NCBI GenBank assembly: GCA_040387375.1
Contig: JAZKDW010000052.1
Span: 1 to 31,560 of the forward strand
Length of the DNA stretch: 31,560 bases
Source of the DNA: JAZKDW01 sp040387375
GTDB taxonomy: Bacteria > Pseudomonadota > Gammaproteobacteria > Burkholderiales > Burkholderiaceae_D
Reading direction: 5' to 3'
Part shown: in pieces, positions 24,167-31,560 of the stretch
Numbering within the stretch: the stretch's first letter is position 1
How the letters are laid out: every line of letters begins with the position of its first letter
Made by a program: the position numbers and the translations under genes
The notes under the pieces: generated by a model
What the model was told of the DNA's origin: nothing
Database searches by the model: none
The model's input: the letters and a program-made list of their open reading frames with translations, nothing else

Positions 24167-25081
24167 ATGCAAAAACAAAACCGTTTCCGCGGCTCCCTGT
24201 TAGGCCTGGCAACTGGAGACGCCGTAGGCACCACAGTCGAGTTCCGCCCCCGCGGCACATTCCCACCCGTCACCGGCATGACAGGCGGCGGTCCGTTCAG
24301 CCTCAAGAAAGGCCAATGGACCGACGACACCTCAATGGCCCTCTGCATCGCCACCAGTCTGGTCGAATGTCAGGGCTTCGATCCGCGCGACCAGATGGAG
24401 CGCTACTGCCGCTGGATGAACGAAGGTTACCTGAGCAGCAATGGCAGTTGCTTCGACATCGGTGCGACCGTCGAGGACGCGCTCAGCAACTACAAGGAAT
24501 CCGGCGACCCCTACAGCGGCTCGCCCGATCCCCACGCCGCCGGCAACGGCTGCATCATGCGCCTGGCGCCCATACCGATGTTCTTCCACCCCGACCGCGA
24601 TGCCGCGATCGAAAAATCCGGGCAAAGCGCCCGCACCACACACGGCGCGCAGGAATGCATCGACGCCAGCCGTCTGTTTGGCGCCATCCTGTTCCAGGCA
24701 TTGAGCGGCGCCGACAAGGAAACCATCCTGTACGGCCATGGCCTGACAGAGATGACTTCCCCCAGCGTGAAGTCACTCGCACGCGGCGACTATCGCTCGA
24801 AACAGGAGAACGACATCCGCGGCACCGGCTATGTCATTGACAGCCTGGAAGCGGCGTTATGGTGTTTTGCGCAGACCGATACCTTCGAAGCAGCGATCCT
24901 GCGCGCCGCCAATCTGGGCGACGATGCCGACACCACGGCAGCGATTTGCGGACAGGTCGCCGGCGCTTACTATGGTGAAGCGGGCATTCCCCGCAGCTGG
25001 CTGCGGGCGCTGGTGATGGCGGACGAGATCCGCACATTGGCGGATCAGTTGTGCGGGCCGGCAGGCATTACAAACCAATGA
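24167..25081 (+). CDS. ADP-ribosylglycohydrolase family protein
   Basis: This 304-residue hydrolase belongs to the DraG/ARH family, which removes ADP-ribose from protein, nucleic acid or small-molecule targets with two metal ions. The metal-binding motifs are TDDT at 52-55 (in GQWTDDTSMAL) and DDADT at 252-256 (in NLGDDADTTAAICGQ). The start GSLLGLATGDAVG is typical. The substrate cannot be read from sequence; no ADP-ribosyltransferase is adjacent. AAAGGAC precedes the ATG. Its last 14 bases overlap the end of the convergent enoyl-CoA hydratase-like gene. Confidence 0.92.
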   Translation: MQKQNRFRGSLLGLATGDAVGTTVEFRPRGTFPPVTGMTGGGPFSLKKGQWTDDTSMALCIATSLVECQGFDPRDQMERYCRWMNEGYLSSNGSCFDIGATVEDALSNYKESGDPYSGSPDPHAAGNGCIMRLAPIPMFFHPDRDAAIEKSGQSARTTHGAQECIDASRLFGAILFQALSGADKETILYGHGLTEMTSPSVKSLARGDYRSKQENDIRGTGYVIDSLEAALWCFAQTDTFEAAILRAANLGDDADTTAAICGQVAGAYYGEAGIPRSWLRALVMADEIRTLADQLCGPAGITNQ

Positions 25082-25847
25082 ATACCGGCTTGCGCTTTTC
25101 CGAAAAAGCAGCCGCTGCTTCCTTCGCGTCTTGCGTATGCCTGAGCGTTCTCTGAATCGCCAACTCTTCAGACAGGAAAAGCGCAGCGCCGTCCCTGCTT
25201 TCATGCAAAAGTTTGCGCGCCGCAGCGATAGCCAGCGGAGCGCGGTTAACCAACGCCGACGCTTTTTCAAGAGCCGCCGACATTACCTGGCCCGGCTCGC
25301 ACACGACATCGATCAGACCGCCCGAGAGGGCCTCTGCTGCGGTTTTCATGGTCCCGCACAGGAGCATGTCGCGCGCCATGCCGATGCCTACCCGCTCCGG
25401 CAGCGTCACCGAAATTCCCAAATCCGGCGCCAGGCCGACACCGGTGAAAGGCGCGCTGAACCGCGATGTCGTGTCAGCCACCGCAAAATCACAAGCAAGC
25501 ATCAAGGACAGGCCCGCGCCCACGCTATAACCTTGAACCGCCGCCACGCTAGGCTTGTTTCCATGGCGTAGCGTCAGGAAGACTTCATGCAGAACCCCAA
25601 GCAGATCGATATTTTCCGTTTGCTCCCTTGCGCGATCGCGTCGCAGATCCGCGCCCGTGCAAAAGTTGCCGCCTTCTCCGGCAATCACAATTGCCCGGAT
25701 CGCCGCATCGGTTGACGCGGCCAGCACCGCGTCCCGCAGTGCGCAGGAAAGATCAAGATCGAACGCATTCATCCGATGCGGACGATTCATGGTGATGACA
25801 CAAATGGCGTCACGGTTGTCGACCCGTAGCACGGCGTTCATGTTCAT
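25068..25847 (-). CDS. Enoyl-CoA hydratase/isomerase family protein (isomerase-like active site)
   Basis: This 259-residue crotonase-fold protein acts on acyl-CoA thioesters; the oxyanion-hole region NFCTGADL is at 61-68. Both glutamates used by classical hydratases are absent: the region GAGLSLMLACD lacks one, and SAPFTGVG has Phe where PE is usual. Instead Asp142 in GLAPDLG is placed as in PaaG-type isomerases, so isomerase or a related activity is more likely than simple hydration. The first ATG overlaps the stop of the CoA-transferase gene (ATGA), so it is the fourth gene of the leftward operon. GGGGGATC precedes the start. Confidence 0.9.
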   Translation of the reverse strand: MNMNAVLRVDNRDAICVITMNRPHRMNAFDLDLSCALRDAVLAASTDAAIRAIVIAGEGGNFCTGADLRRDRAREQTENIDLLGVLHEVFLTLRHGNKPSVAAVQGYSVGAGLSLMLACDFAVADTTSRFSAPFTGVGLAPDLGISVTLPERVGIGMARDMLLCGTMKTAAEALSGGLIDVVCEPGQVMSAALEKASALVNRAPLAIAAARKLLHESRDGAALFLSEELAIQRTLRHTQDAKEAAAAFSEKRKPVFIGL

Positions 25848-27091
25848 ACGATCCCCCGGGTTTGCAAGGAATTGATATCGTCCCGGGTCAGGCCGGCCAG
25901 GCGCTCCAGCACATCAGCAGTGTGCTCGCCCAACATTGGGGCGCCGTGCGTGTACACAATCGGCGTCTCGGATAGATGGATCGGGTTGGCAACGTTTGGC
26001 ACATGCACGCCCGATCCGTGCGGAATGTCGGTCCGGATGTTGCGATGCACGACCTGAGGATCTTCAAAAACCTGCTTGATATTGTAGATCGGACCGCAAG
26101 GCACGTTGACCGGTTCAAGCAGGTCTATCCATTCCGTCATGGTCTTCTCGCGCAGTACCTCGGCCACCAGCGGCACCAGGGTCGCGCGGTTTTTCACGCG
26201 ATCGGCAATCTTCATGAAACGTGGGTCGTCGCCAAGGTCCGGCCGCCCCGCAGCACGACAGAAACTGGCGTACTGGCTATCGTTGCCCACCGCAAGAATG
26301 ATCTTTCCTTCCTTGCAGTTGAACACTTCATAGGGAACCATGTTTGGATGCGCATTGCCGAATGCAGGCGGCACGTTTCCGGAAAGTAGATGATTCATCG
26401 CTTGATAGGACGTGGCAGCGATCATGCAGTCGAGCAGTGCCAGATCGATGTGCTGGCCGCGCTTGCTGGAATGACGATGTTCAATGGCCGCGAGAATGGC
26501 GACCGTGGCATACATGCCGGTCATCAGGTCGGCAATGGCAATGCCCACCTTTACCGGCCCGCCATCTCCCGCAGACGTTTCCGGAAATCCGGTGACGCTC
26601 ATCAGGCCGCTCATCCCCTGAAACACGAAATCGTAGCCAGGGAGTCTGGCAGAGGGACCGGATTGGCCGAATCCCGTCACAGAGCAGTAAATCAGGCGTG
26701 GGTTGATCGCGCTCAGGTCTTCGTAGGACAAGCCATACTTGGCCATTGTCCCCACCTTGTAATTTTCAAAAAAAACATCTGACTGCATGGCCAGCGTGCG
26801 GATGATTTCCTGCCCTTGCGGGGTCGAAATGTCGAGCGTGACGGATTTCTTCCCGCGGTTGGCGCAAATGAAATAGGAAGCTTCCGTGGTGTCGGCGCCG
26901 TGTTCATCCTTCAGGTAGGTCGGTCCCCAGCTGCGCGTATCGTCGCCGCCTTCGGGGCGCTCAATCTTGATGACTTCGGCCCCCATGTCGGCCAAATTTT
27001 GCGTGGCCCACGGCCCGGCGAGTACGCGAGTCAGATCCAGAACCCGTATATGGGAAAGGGCGCCAGCGTTTTTCGATCCACTCTCTGTCAT
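25844..27091 (-). CDS. CaiB/BaiF family CoA-transferase (class III)
   Basis: This 415-residue class III CoA-transferase moves CoA between carboxylic acids. The start has LSHIRVLDLTRVLAGPWATQ, and ANRGKKSVTLD follows at about 77-87. The probable catalytic Asp188 is in GIAIADLMTG. I chose ATG 27091 because AGGAG lies upstream; the longer frame from 27157 adds 22 residues without family similarity. The gene sits between the acyl-CoA dehydrogenase and enoyl-CoA hydratase-like genes, so it probably activates the carboxylic acid brought in by this operon. The true substrate is unknown. Confidence 0.92.
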   Translation of the reverse strand: MTESGSKNAGALSHIRVLDLTRVLAGPWATQNLADMGAEVIKIERPEGGDDTRSWGPTYLKDEHGADTTEASYFICANRGKKSVTLDISTPQGQEIIRTLAMQSDVFFENYKVGTMAKYGLSYEDLSAINPRLIYCSVTGFGQSGPSARLPGYDFVFQGMSGLMSVTGFPETSAGDGGPVKVGIAIADLMTGMYATVAILAAIEHRHSSKRGQHIDLALLDCMIAATSYQAMNHLLSGNVPPAFGNAHPNMVPYEVFNCKEGKIILAVGNDSQYASFCRAAGRPDLGDDPRFMKIADRVKNRATLVPLVAEVLREKTMTEWIDLLEPVNVPCGPIYNIKQVFEDPQVVHRNIRTDIPHGSGVHVPNVANPIHLSETPIVYTHGAPMLGEHTADVLERLAGLTRDDINSLQTRGIV

Positions 27092-27188
27092 CGTCGTTTC
27101 TCTCCTGTTCAGTCCATCTTTAGACAGCAGGCGAGCAGCCCCTGTCCTTGATTTCACGGCGAATCATCCTGACTCGTCAGTGCCGGCG

Positions 27189-28340
27189 CTATCTTGGGTT
27201 CAAACCCATCAACCTGGCAATAATATTGCGTTGCATCTGCGAGGTGCCGGCCGCAATCGTGGTCGAACGCGACTCGCGGAAATGCCGCTGCATGTCGAAT
27301 TCATTGATGTAGCCATAACCGCCCAGGATCTGCATGCCGGCATTGGCGACCTTGACGTAAGTCTCGGAGCCGAACAACTTGGCCATCGAAAGCGCCTGCA
27401 ACGCATCCTTGCCTTCTGTTATCTGCCATGCCGCATGCAGCATCAACAGCCGGCTGGCTTCCACTTCGGTTTGCATGTCTGCCAGCATATGCGCGATGGC
27501 TTGAAAGTCACCGATGGGTTTTCCAAACTGCTTGCGCTGGCTGGCATAGGTTGCGGCCTGGGAGACAGCGTTTTGTGCCGCGCCGCTGTAGCCGGCCGTA
27601 GTCATCAGGCGCTCCAGTTGCAGTCCCGACAGCATGTAAGTCCACCCCTGGTTCACTTCACCAACCAGACGATCGGCGGGGATTCTCACGTTATCGAAAA
27701 ATAGTTCATAGGTGCCGATCGATCGACGACCGAGTGTGTCGAGCTTTTTCAGATGCAGACCCGGCACGGTGTTATCGACCAAAAACAGGGAAATGCCCTT
27801 CTTGTAATTCACCGACGTATCCGTCTTTGCGTACAGGGAAATGACATTGTCCCTGGCGCCCGACGCGCTCGAGAACACTTTTTGACCATTAATCACCCAT
27901 TCATTTCCGTCCAGCCGGGCGGTGGTACGCATGGCGCCGGCGTCCGAGCCGGCATCGGGCTCCGTCATCGCAATCGACATGCGGATTTCGCCGTTCATCA
28001 GCTTCGGTAGAAAATGGCGCTTTTGTTCTTCACTGCCATGATGCAGCAGGTTGAGCCCATTAAAAACGCTGGTGCTATACCCACACAGAAAATCATAGCT
28101 AGTGCGGCCGATTTCCTCCGACAGGATAGCCAGGTCAATCGCGCTCCCGCCCAGCCCGCCATATTCTTCCGGGAAGACCATGGAAATCAGACCCATGTCC
28201 ACGAATGCCTGATACAGCTCGTACGGATAACGCGCTTCCGCATCGGTCGAGCGTATGTATTCAGGCGTCGCAACTTTGTCGAGCATCTTGCGCGTGCTGG
28301 CGCGCAGCATATCCTGCGCTTCGGTGAAATTGAAATCCAT
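27189..28340 (-). CDS. Acyl-CoA dehydrogenase family protein
   Basis: This 383-residue FAD-dependent dehydrogenase introduces an alpha-beta double bond into an acyl-CoA and passes electrons to ETF. The family motifs are AMTEPDAGSDAGAMRT (124-139) and QILGGYGYINEFDMQRHFRES (337-357). The usual C-terminal base Glu in the YEGT position is Ala here (IAAGTS, 362-367). Glu243 in LQLERL matches the alternative base of isovaleryl- and long-chain acyl-CoA dehydrogenases. A branched or unusual acyl-CoA is therefore more likely than a medium straight chain. The ATG at 28340 (MDFNFTEAQ) follows AAGGACAAGAAG; an 11-codon extension is possible. Confidence 0.92.
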   Translation of the reverse strand: MDFNFTEAQDMLRASTRKMLDKVATPEYIRSTDAEARYPYELYQAFVDMGLISMVFPEEYGGLGGSAIDLAILSEEIGRTSYDFLCGYSTSVFNGLNLLHHGSEEQKRHFLPKLMNGEIRMSIAMTEPDAGSDAGAMRTTARLDGNEWVINGQKVFSSASGARDNVISLYAKTDTSVNYKKGISLFLVDNTVPGLHLKKLDTLGRRSIGTYELFFDNVRIPADRLVGEVNQGWTYMLSGLQLERLMTTAGYSGAAQNAVSQAATYASQRKQFGKPIGDFQAIAHMLADMQTEVEASRLLMLHAAWQITEGKDALQALSMAKLFGSETYVKVANAGMQILGGYGYINEFDMQRHFRESRSTTIAAGTSQMQRNIIARLMGLNPR

Positions 28341-28414
28341 GTACTCTTCTTGTCCTTTTGCAGATTTCGACAACGCAGGCGCATCAAACCATGCGCCTGC
28401 GTGGGTAATGCGGC

Positions 28415-29410
28415 TTAGTCGGCCTTGATCCTGGCGCTTTTCACGATCGCGCCAAAGGTGGCATAGTCATCGCGAATCGACTTCGCAAACTCTTCCGGCG
28501 TGCTGGCGACGACATCGAAACCTTGTCCATTGAGGTCGGCAGTCATTGCAGGGTCACGCAGGATCGCGACGATTTCACGGTTGAGCGTGCGAACGATGTC
28601 AGCAGGGGTATTGGCGGGCGCAAGCAGGCCGACCCAGATGGAATTCTCCATATTCCGGACGCCCGATTCAGTGAACGTTGGCACATTGGGGAGCACAACA
28701 GAGCGGCCCTTCGATGCGAGCGCCAATGCACGCAGCTTGCCGGCCTTGACATGTTGCTGGACCAGAGGCGCGTCCGTAAACACGGCCTGCACCTGGCCCG
28801 AGATCGTATCGACAAGGGCCGGGGCGCTGCCGCGGTAGGGAATATGCTGGGTCGTCAGTCCCGTGGCGTGCTTGAACATTTCACCAGTCAGATGCCCCAC
28901 ACCGCCATTGCCCGCGGAGGCATAGTTGATCGTTTCCGGTTTGGCCTTGGCCAGGGCAATGAATTCGGCCAGATTATTCACTGGAAGCGAGGGATTGACG
29001 AACAGCCCCATCGACAGCGAAGTCATGTGCACCACCGGCGTGAAGTCCTTTATGGCGTCAAAGGGCAGGCTGGGATACACGTGAGGATTGATCGCATGGC
29101 TTCCGTTTACCAGGACGAGCGTGTAGCCATCAGGCGCCGATTTCGCCACGAATGCGGTGCCGATGCTGCTGGACCCGCCAGGCTTGTTTTCCACCACGAC
29201 GGACTGTCCCACGCGTTTTTGCAAATGCTGCGCAACCAGCCGCACCAGCCGGTCCGTGCTGCCACCTGCGGGAATCGGCGCAATAATGTGTATTGCCTTG
29301 TTGGGGAAATTCTGTGTCTGCGCCAAGGCCGCATGCGGTATCGACGATGCGAGCAACAAGCCCATCAGACATTGTGCGGGATGCAGAAATTTTCGTTTAA
29401 GACTAACCAT
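28415..29410 (-). CDS. Bug/TctC family periplasmic solute-binding protein
   Basis: This 331-residue protein has a signal peptide ending near AALA (about 27-30) and the Bug-family fold. Recognisable parts are APIPAGGSTDRLVRLVAQ, VVENKPGGSSSIGTAFVA, DGYTL and YASAGNGGVGHLTGEMF. These proteins bind carboxylates and are greatly expanded in Burkholderiales. No TctA/TctB membrane subunits are adjacent, so it may share a transporter or act as a sensor. AGGAGAC precedes the ATG. It is the first gene of the leftward operon, divergent from the gene at 29823. Confidence 0.93.
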   Translation of the reverse strand: MVSLKRKFLHPAQCLMGLLLASSIPHAALAQTQNFPNKAIHIIAPIPAGGSTDRLVRLVAQHLQKRVGQSVVVENKPGGSSSIGTAFVAKSAPDGYTLVLVNGSHAINPHVYPSLPFDAIKDFTPVVHMTSLSMGLFVNPSLPVNNLAEFIALAKAKPETINYASAGNGGVGHLTGEMFKHATGLTTQHIPYRGSAPALVDTISGQVQAVFTDAPLVQQHVKAGKLRALALASKGRSVVLPNVPTFTESGVRNMENSIWVGLLAPANTPADIVRTLNREIVAILRDPAMTADLNGQGFDVVASTPEEFAKSIRDDYATFGAIVKSARIKAD

Positions 29411-29606
29411 TTTTTGTCTCCTGTTTAACCAACGATCATGGGTATTAGGGTTGACTTGTACGACAGCGCTCGGCGGCAGTTGACTCGTTGTGCACGGAAA
29501 TCCCTTTGACGCGAGCTACTATCGTTTGTCATTTTTTTATCGGCCATGCGCACGTCCGTCATCTGGATTCAAGTGGCAATAGCTCGAGCAAATTCTAACA
29601 TGTGTT

Positions 29607-29626
29607 CTTGTGCGTACAAGTATATT
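29607..29626 (+). promoter_or_regulatory. Operator-like CTTGTGCGTACAAG next to a TATATT box
   Basis: Arms CTTGT and ACAAG flank GCGT, and TATATT follows immediately at 29621-29626. The second copy lies exactly 126 bp downstream. The shape fits GntR- or TetR-type operators, but no regulator gene is in the window to assign it to. Confidence 0.5.
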
Positions 29627-29732
29627 TTGACGCTGGCTCATGTTCGTCGAACTGGTGGCGCCATTGGGTGAGTGAGGGATGCCAGCTTGATGGACTACCC
29701 TGGAAACAAGAGATACGTTCCCATCAAGTATG

Positions 29733-29751
29733 CTTGTGCGTACAATATAAT
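29733..29751 (+). promoter_or_regulatory. Second operator-like copy joined to a perfect TATAAT -10 box
   Basis: CTTGTGCGTACAA at 29733-29745 repeats the first site and abuts TATAAT at 29746-29751, 71 bp before the ATG at 29823. No good -35 hexamer is visible, so this promoter may be activator-dependent or repressed by the protein that binds here. A weaker relative, CTTGTACGACAG, is at 29455-29466 near the divergent operon. Confidence 0.5.
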
Positions 29752-29822
29752 TTTCACACCTTGCCAACGACAATCCAGCCTCTGCGGTGGCTGAGTGCGC
29801 CATTACCTTAGGTAGATCTGAC

Positions 29823-30803
29823 ATGAAAACTAGAATCACTGAGATGCTGAACATCCGCTACCCGATCATTCAGGGCGGGATGCAATGGGTAGGCATTGCG
29901 GAGCTCGCCTCTGCGGTGTCCAACGCGGGAGGCTTAGGCATCCTGACTGCGTTGACACAGCCTTCACCGGAATCGTTGGCGCGCGAGATACAGCGTTGCA
30001 GAGGGCTGACCGACCGGCCTTTCGGGGTAAACCTCACGATTCTTCCATCGATCAATCCGCCGCCTTACGCGGCCTATATTGACGTCGTGATTGAAAATGG
30101 GATCAAGGTGATTGAGACTGCCGGCCACAGTCCAAGAGACTTCATCGAGAAGCTCCGGCACCACGGCGTGAAAATCATACACAAGTGCACCAGCGTGCGC
30201 CATGCGCTTTCAGCTGAGCGCAGCGGCGTGGATGCGATCAGCATCGATGGCTTTGAGTGCGCAGGTCATCCCGGCGAGGATGACGTCCCTGGGCTGGTTC
30301 TGATTCCGGCCGCCGTAAAGGCGCTGCGCATACCCGTGATTGCCTCGGGCGGCATTGGCGATGGCCGGGGTATGGCTGCCGCGCTGGCATTGGGCGCCGA
30401 GGGAGTGAACATGGGAACGCGTTTCTGTGCCACGGTAGAGGCGCCGATACATGACAACATCAAGCAGGCGATGGTGCGGGCAAATGAATGCGACACGCAA
30501 TTGATTTTTCGGACCCTGCGCAACACCGGTCGCGTGCTGAAAAATACAATATCAACAGAAGTCATCGCGACGGAACGCAGATCTGGCGGCTGCGAATTCG
30601 CGGAGGTCCAGCCACTGGTGGCAGGGCAGCGGGGCCGCGCCGCGTTGCAGAGCGGCGATGTGGAGGGTGGCCTGGTCTGGGCGGGGCAGGTGGTGGGTCT
30701 GATCGACGACATTCCTACCTGTGAGCAGTTGTTGCAGCGGATGGTGTCGGAATGCCGGCAGCAGCTGAGGGCGGCGCTCGCGTTCACTGACGACGGTCTT
30801 TAA
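29823..30803 (+). CDS. Nitronate monooxygenase / NADH:quinone reductase-like FMN protein
   Basis: This 326-residue TIM-barrel FMN protein belongs to the nitronate monooxygenase family. It begins with RYPIIQGGMQWVG and AGGLGILTA. GFECAGHPGEDDVPG carries the central His region, and IPVIASGGIGDGRGMAAALALGAEGVNMGTRF is the FMN phosphate site region. The CAGHPGEDD form is closer to the branch characterised as NADH:quinone reductases than to nitronate oxidising enzymes; this assignment is from memory and needs a tree. The ATG at 29823 was chosen because homology starts there; an earlier frame start at 29787 has no counterpart. It is divergent from the catabolic operon and probably co-regulated with it. 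Confidence 0.88.
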   Translation: MKTRITEMLNIRYPIIQGGMQWVGIAELASAVSNAGGLGILTALTQPSPESLAREIQRCRGLTDRPFGVNLTILPSINPPPYAAYIDVVIENGIKVIETAGHSPRDFIEKLRHHGVKIIHKCTSVRHALSAERSGVDAISIDGFECAGHPGEDDVPGLVLIPAAVKALRIPVIASGGIGDGRGMAAALALGAEGVNMGTRFCATVEAPIHDNIKQAMVRANECDTQLIFRTLRNTGRVLKNTISTEVIATERRSGGCEFAEVQPLVAGQRGRAALQSGDVEGGLVWAGQVVGLIDDIPTCEQLLQRMVSECRQQLRAALAFTDDGL

Positions 30804-30933
30804 TGGGGTTGTGGCGGCAACAGAAGAAGAGGGGCAGGGTAGACACGAGAACGGTGACGTCCTTTGCGCTATCGTGTTAAACACGCGTACGCGCCGACCA
30901 ATTCAGGCATGACCCGGATACAGGAGAAAAACG

Positions 30934-31446
30934 ATGCAACCCTTGGTACATTTTGCGCATGGTAAAGAAAGCGGCCCGTGGGGCAGCAAGATCATCCATC
31001 TGGCCGCCATCGCCCGCGTCAATGGCTGTGATGTCGAGAGCCTTGATTACGCGGGTATCGACGATCCTCAAGTCCGTGCGGACAAGCTGGTCGCGGCTTG
31101 TGCCGGTGAATCCCGGCCGCTGATTCTGGTCGGGTCGAGCATGGGCGGATGGGTGGTGACGGCGGCGTCGAATCAGGTCAAGCCACTGGGCTTGTTCTTG
31201 CTCGCGCCGGCGTTTTATTTGCCGGGGTATCCGGATGTCAGTCCGAGGTGCGCGGCGGGGAATATCGAGGTGGTCCACGGATGGCGGGATGAGGTCATAC
31301 CGTTTGCGAATTCGGTGCGGTTTGGGGAGGGGCAGGGGTGCGTTGTTCATCTGGTGGAGGATGATCATCGGCTGGGTGGGGTGCTGGAAATGATTGGGGG
31401 TTATTTTGAGATTTTTTTGCGGAGGATGTTGCGGGATGGGAGTTGA
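30934..31446 (+). CDS. Small alpha/beta hydrolase
   Basis: This 170-residue alpha/beta hydrolase has a likely Ser69-Asp119-His145 triad: nucleophile elbow GSSMGG at 67-72, HGWRDEVIPF at 115-124, and DDHRL at 143-147. The start HFAHGKESGPWGSKI resembles the short YqiA-like/RBBP9-type branch without a lid domain. An esterase on small substrates is plausible; the substrate is unknown. AGGAGAAAAACG precedes the ATG. It lies 130 bp after the previous gene with no sign of coupling. The 114 bases after its stop hold nothing that I recognise. Confidence 0.87.
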   Translation: MQPLVHFAHGKESGPWGSKIIHLAAIARVNGCDVESLDYAGIDDPQVRADKLVAACAGESRPLILVGSSMGGWVVTAASNQVKPLGLFLLAPAFYLPGYPDVSPRCAAGNIEVVHGWRDEVIPFANSVRFGEGQGCVVHLVEDDHRLGGVLEMIGGYFEIFLRRMLRDGS

Positions 31447-31560
31447 ACGGATTGCCTTCATGAGGCTCGGACATGCTCCCATGCGTTTCAAAATGAAAAA
31501 TCAGCGGAGTATCAGGTTTTTTGTGTGCAAGGCCCTCGTAGACTTTTCCACGGCGCCGCT

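Overview
The window looks like a chromosomal stretch of a GC-rich betaproteobacterium, most likely Burkholderiales (Oxalobacteraceae-like). It has a Bug/TctC-type solute-binding protein, a PhaB-type acetoacetyl-CoA reductase, an acyl-CoA catabolic operon and short REP-like repeats of a kind common in that order. The genus is an inference from gene content only; no rRNA gene is present.

Left end (1-690): the 5' part of a tRNA-Arg(ACG) on the minus strand, then about 630 bp without a convincing gene. This stretch ends in a candidate promoter overlapped by a perfect 9-bp inverted repeat. No integrase is visible.

Region 691-21199, one strand, tightly packed: a complete IncP/RP4-type mating-pair-formation operon in canonical order, trbB-C-D-E-F-G-H-I-J-K-L-M-N-P. 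It is followed by traG (VirD4-type coupling ATPase), traF (pilin-maturing protease) and a traC-like gene. Many start and stop codons overlap (ATGA) or lie less than 30 bp apart, so it can be one transcription unit of about 20 kb. TrbB, TrbE and TraG are the three ATPases. TrbC is the pilin precursor, with TraF as its likely cyclase. TrbF-J and TrbL form the envelope channel, TrbN opens the wall, and TrbK is an entry-exclusion-type lipoprotein. There is no relaxase, no relaxosome gene, no recognisable oriT and no integrase inside the window. The TraC-like protein has lost key residues in both its metallopeptidase-like motif and its TOPRIM motif.

Two unusual genes sit in this operon. One lies between trbP and traG (13220-14257) and one is last (19502-21199). 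They end in the same module of about 110 residues, roughly half identical between them and resembling plasmid KfrB-type domains. In the first protein the module follows two internal repeats. In the second it follows a domain carrying a zinc-metallopeptidase signature, HEIFH with a downstream EGLA. My leading hypothesis is a relaxase-less, protein-exporting or cargo-carrying variant of an IncP-type T4SS, with these two proteins and TraC as candidate substrates.

Region 21200-25081: REP-like repeats, phaB (minus strand), a DUF3293 gene behind a hairpin that buries its ribosome-binding site, a decayed metK fragment with an internal deletion, a ybjN-like gene, a second repeat cluster and an ADP-ribosylglycohydrolase gene.

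Region 25068-29410 (minus strand): a catabolic operon transcribed leftward: Bug/TctC binding protein, acyl-CoA dehydrogenase, CaiB/BaiF CoA-transferase, enoyl-CoA hydratase/isomerase. It is divergent from a nitronate monooxygenase/NADH:quinone reductase-like gene. The 412-bp divergent region holds two copies of a CTTGTGCGTACAA operator-like element exactly 126 bp apart. The window ends with a small alpha/beta hydrolase and about 110 bp in which I see nothing.
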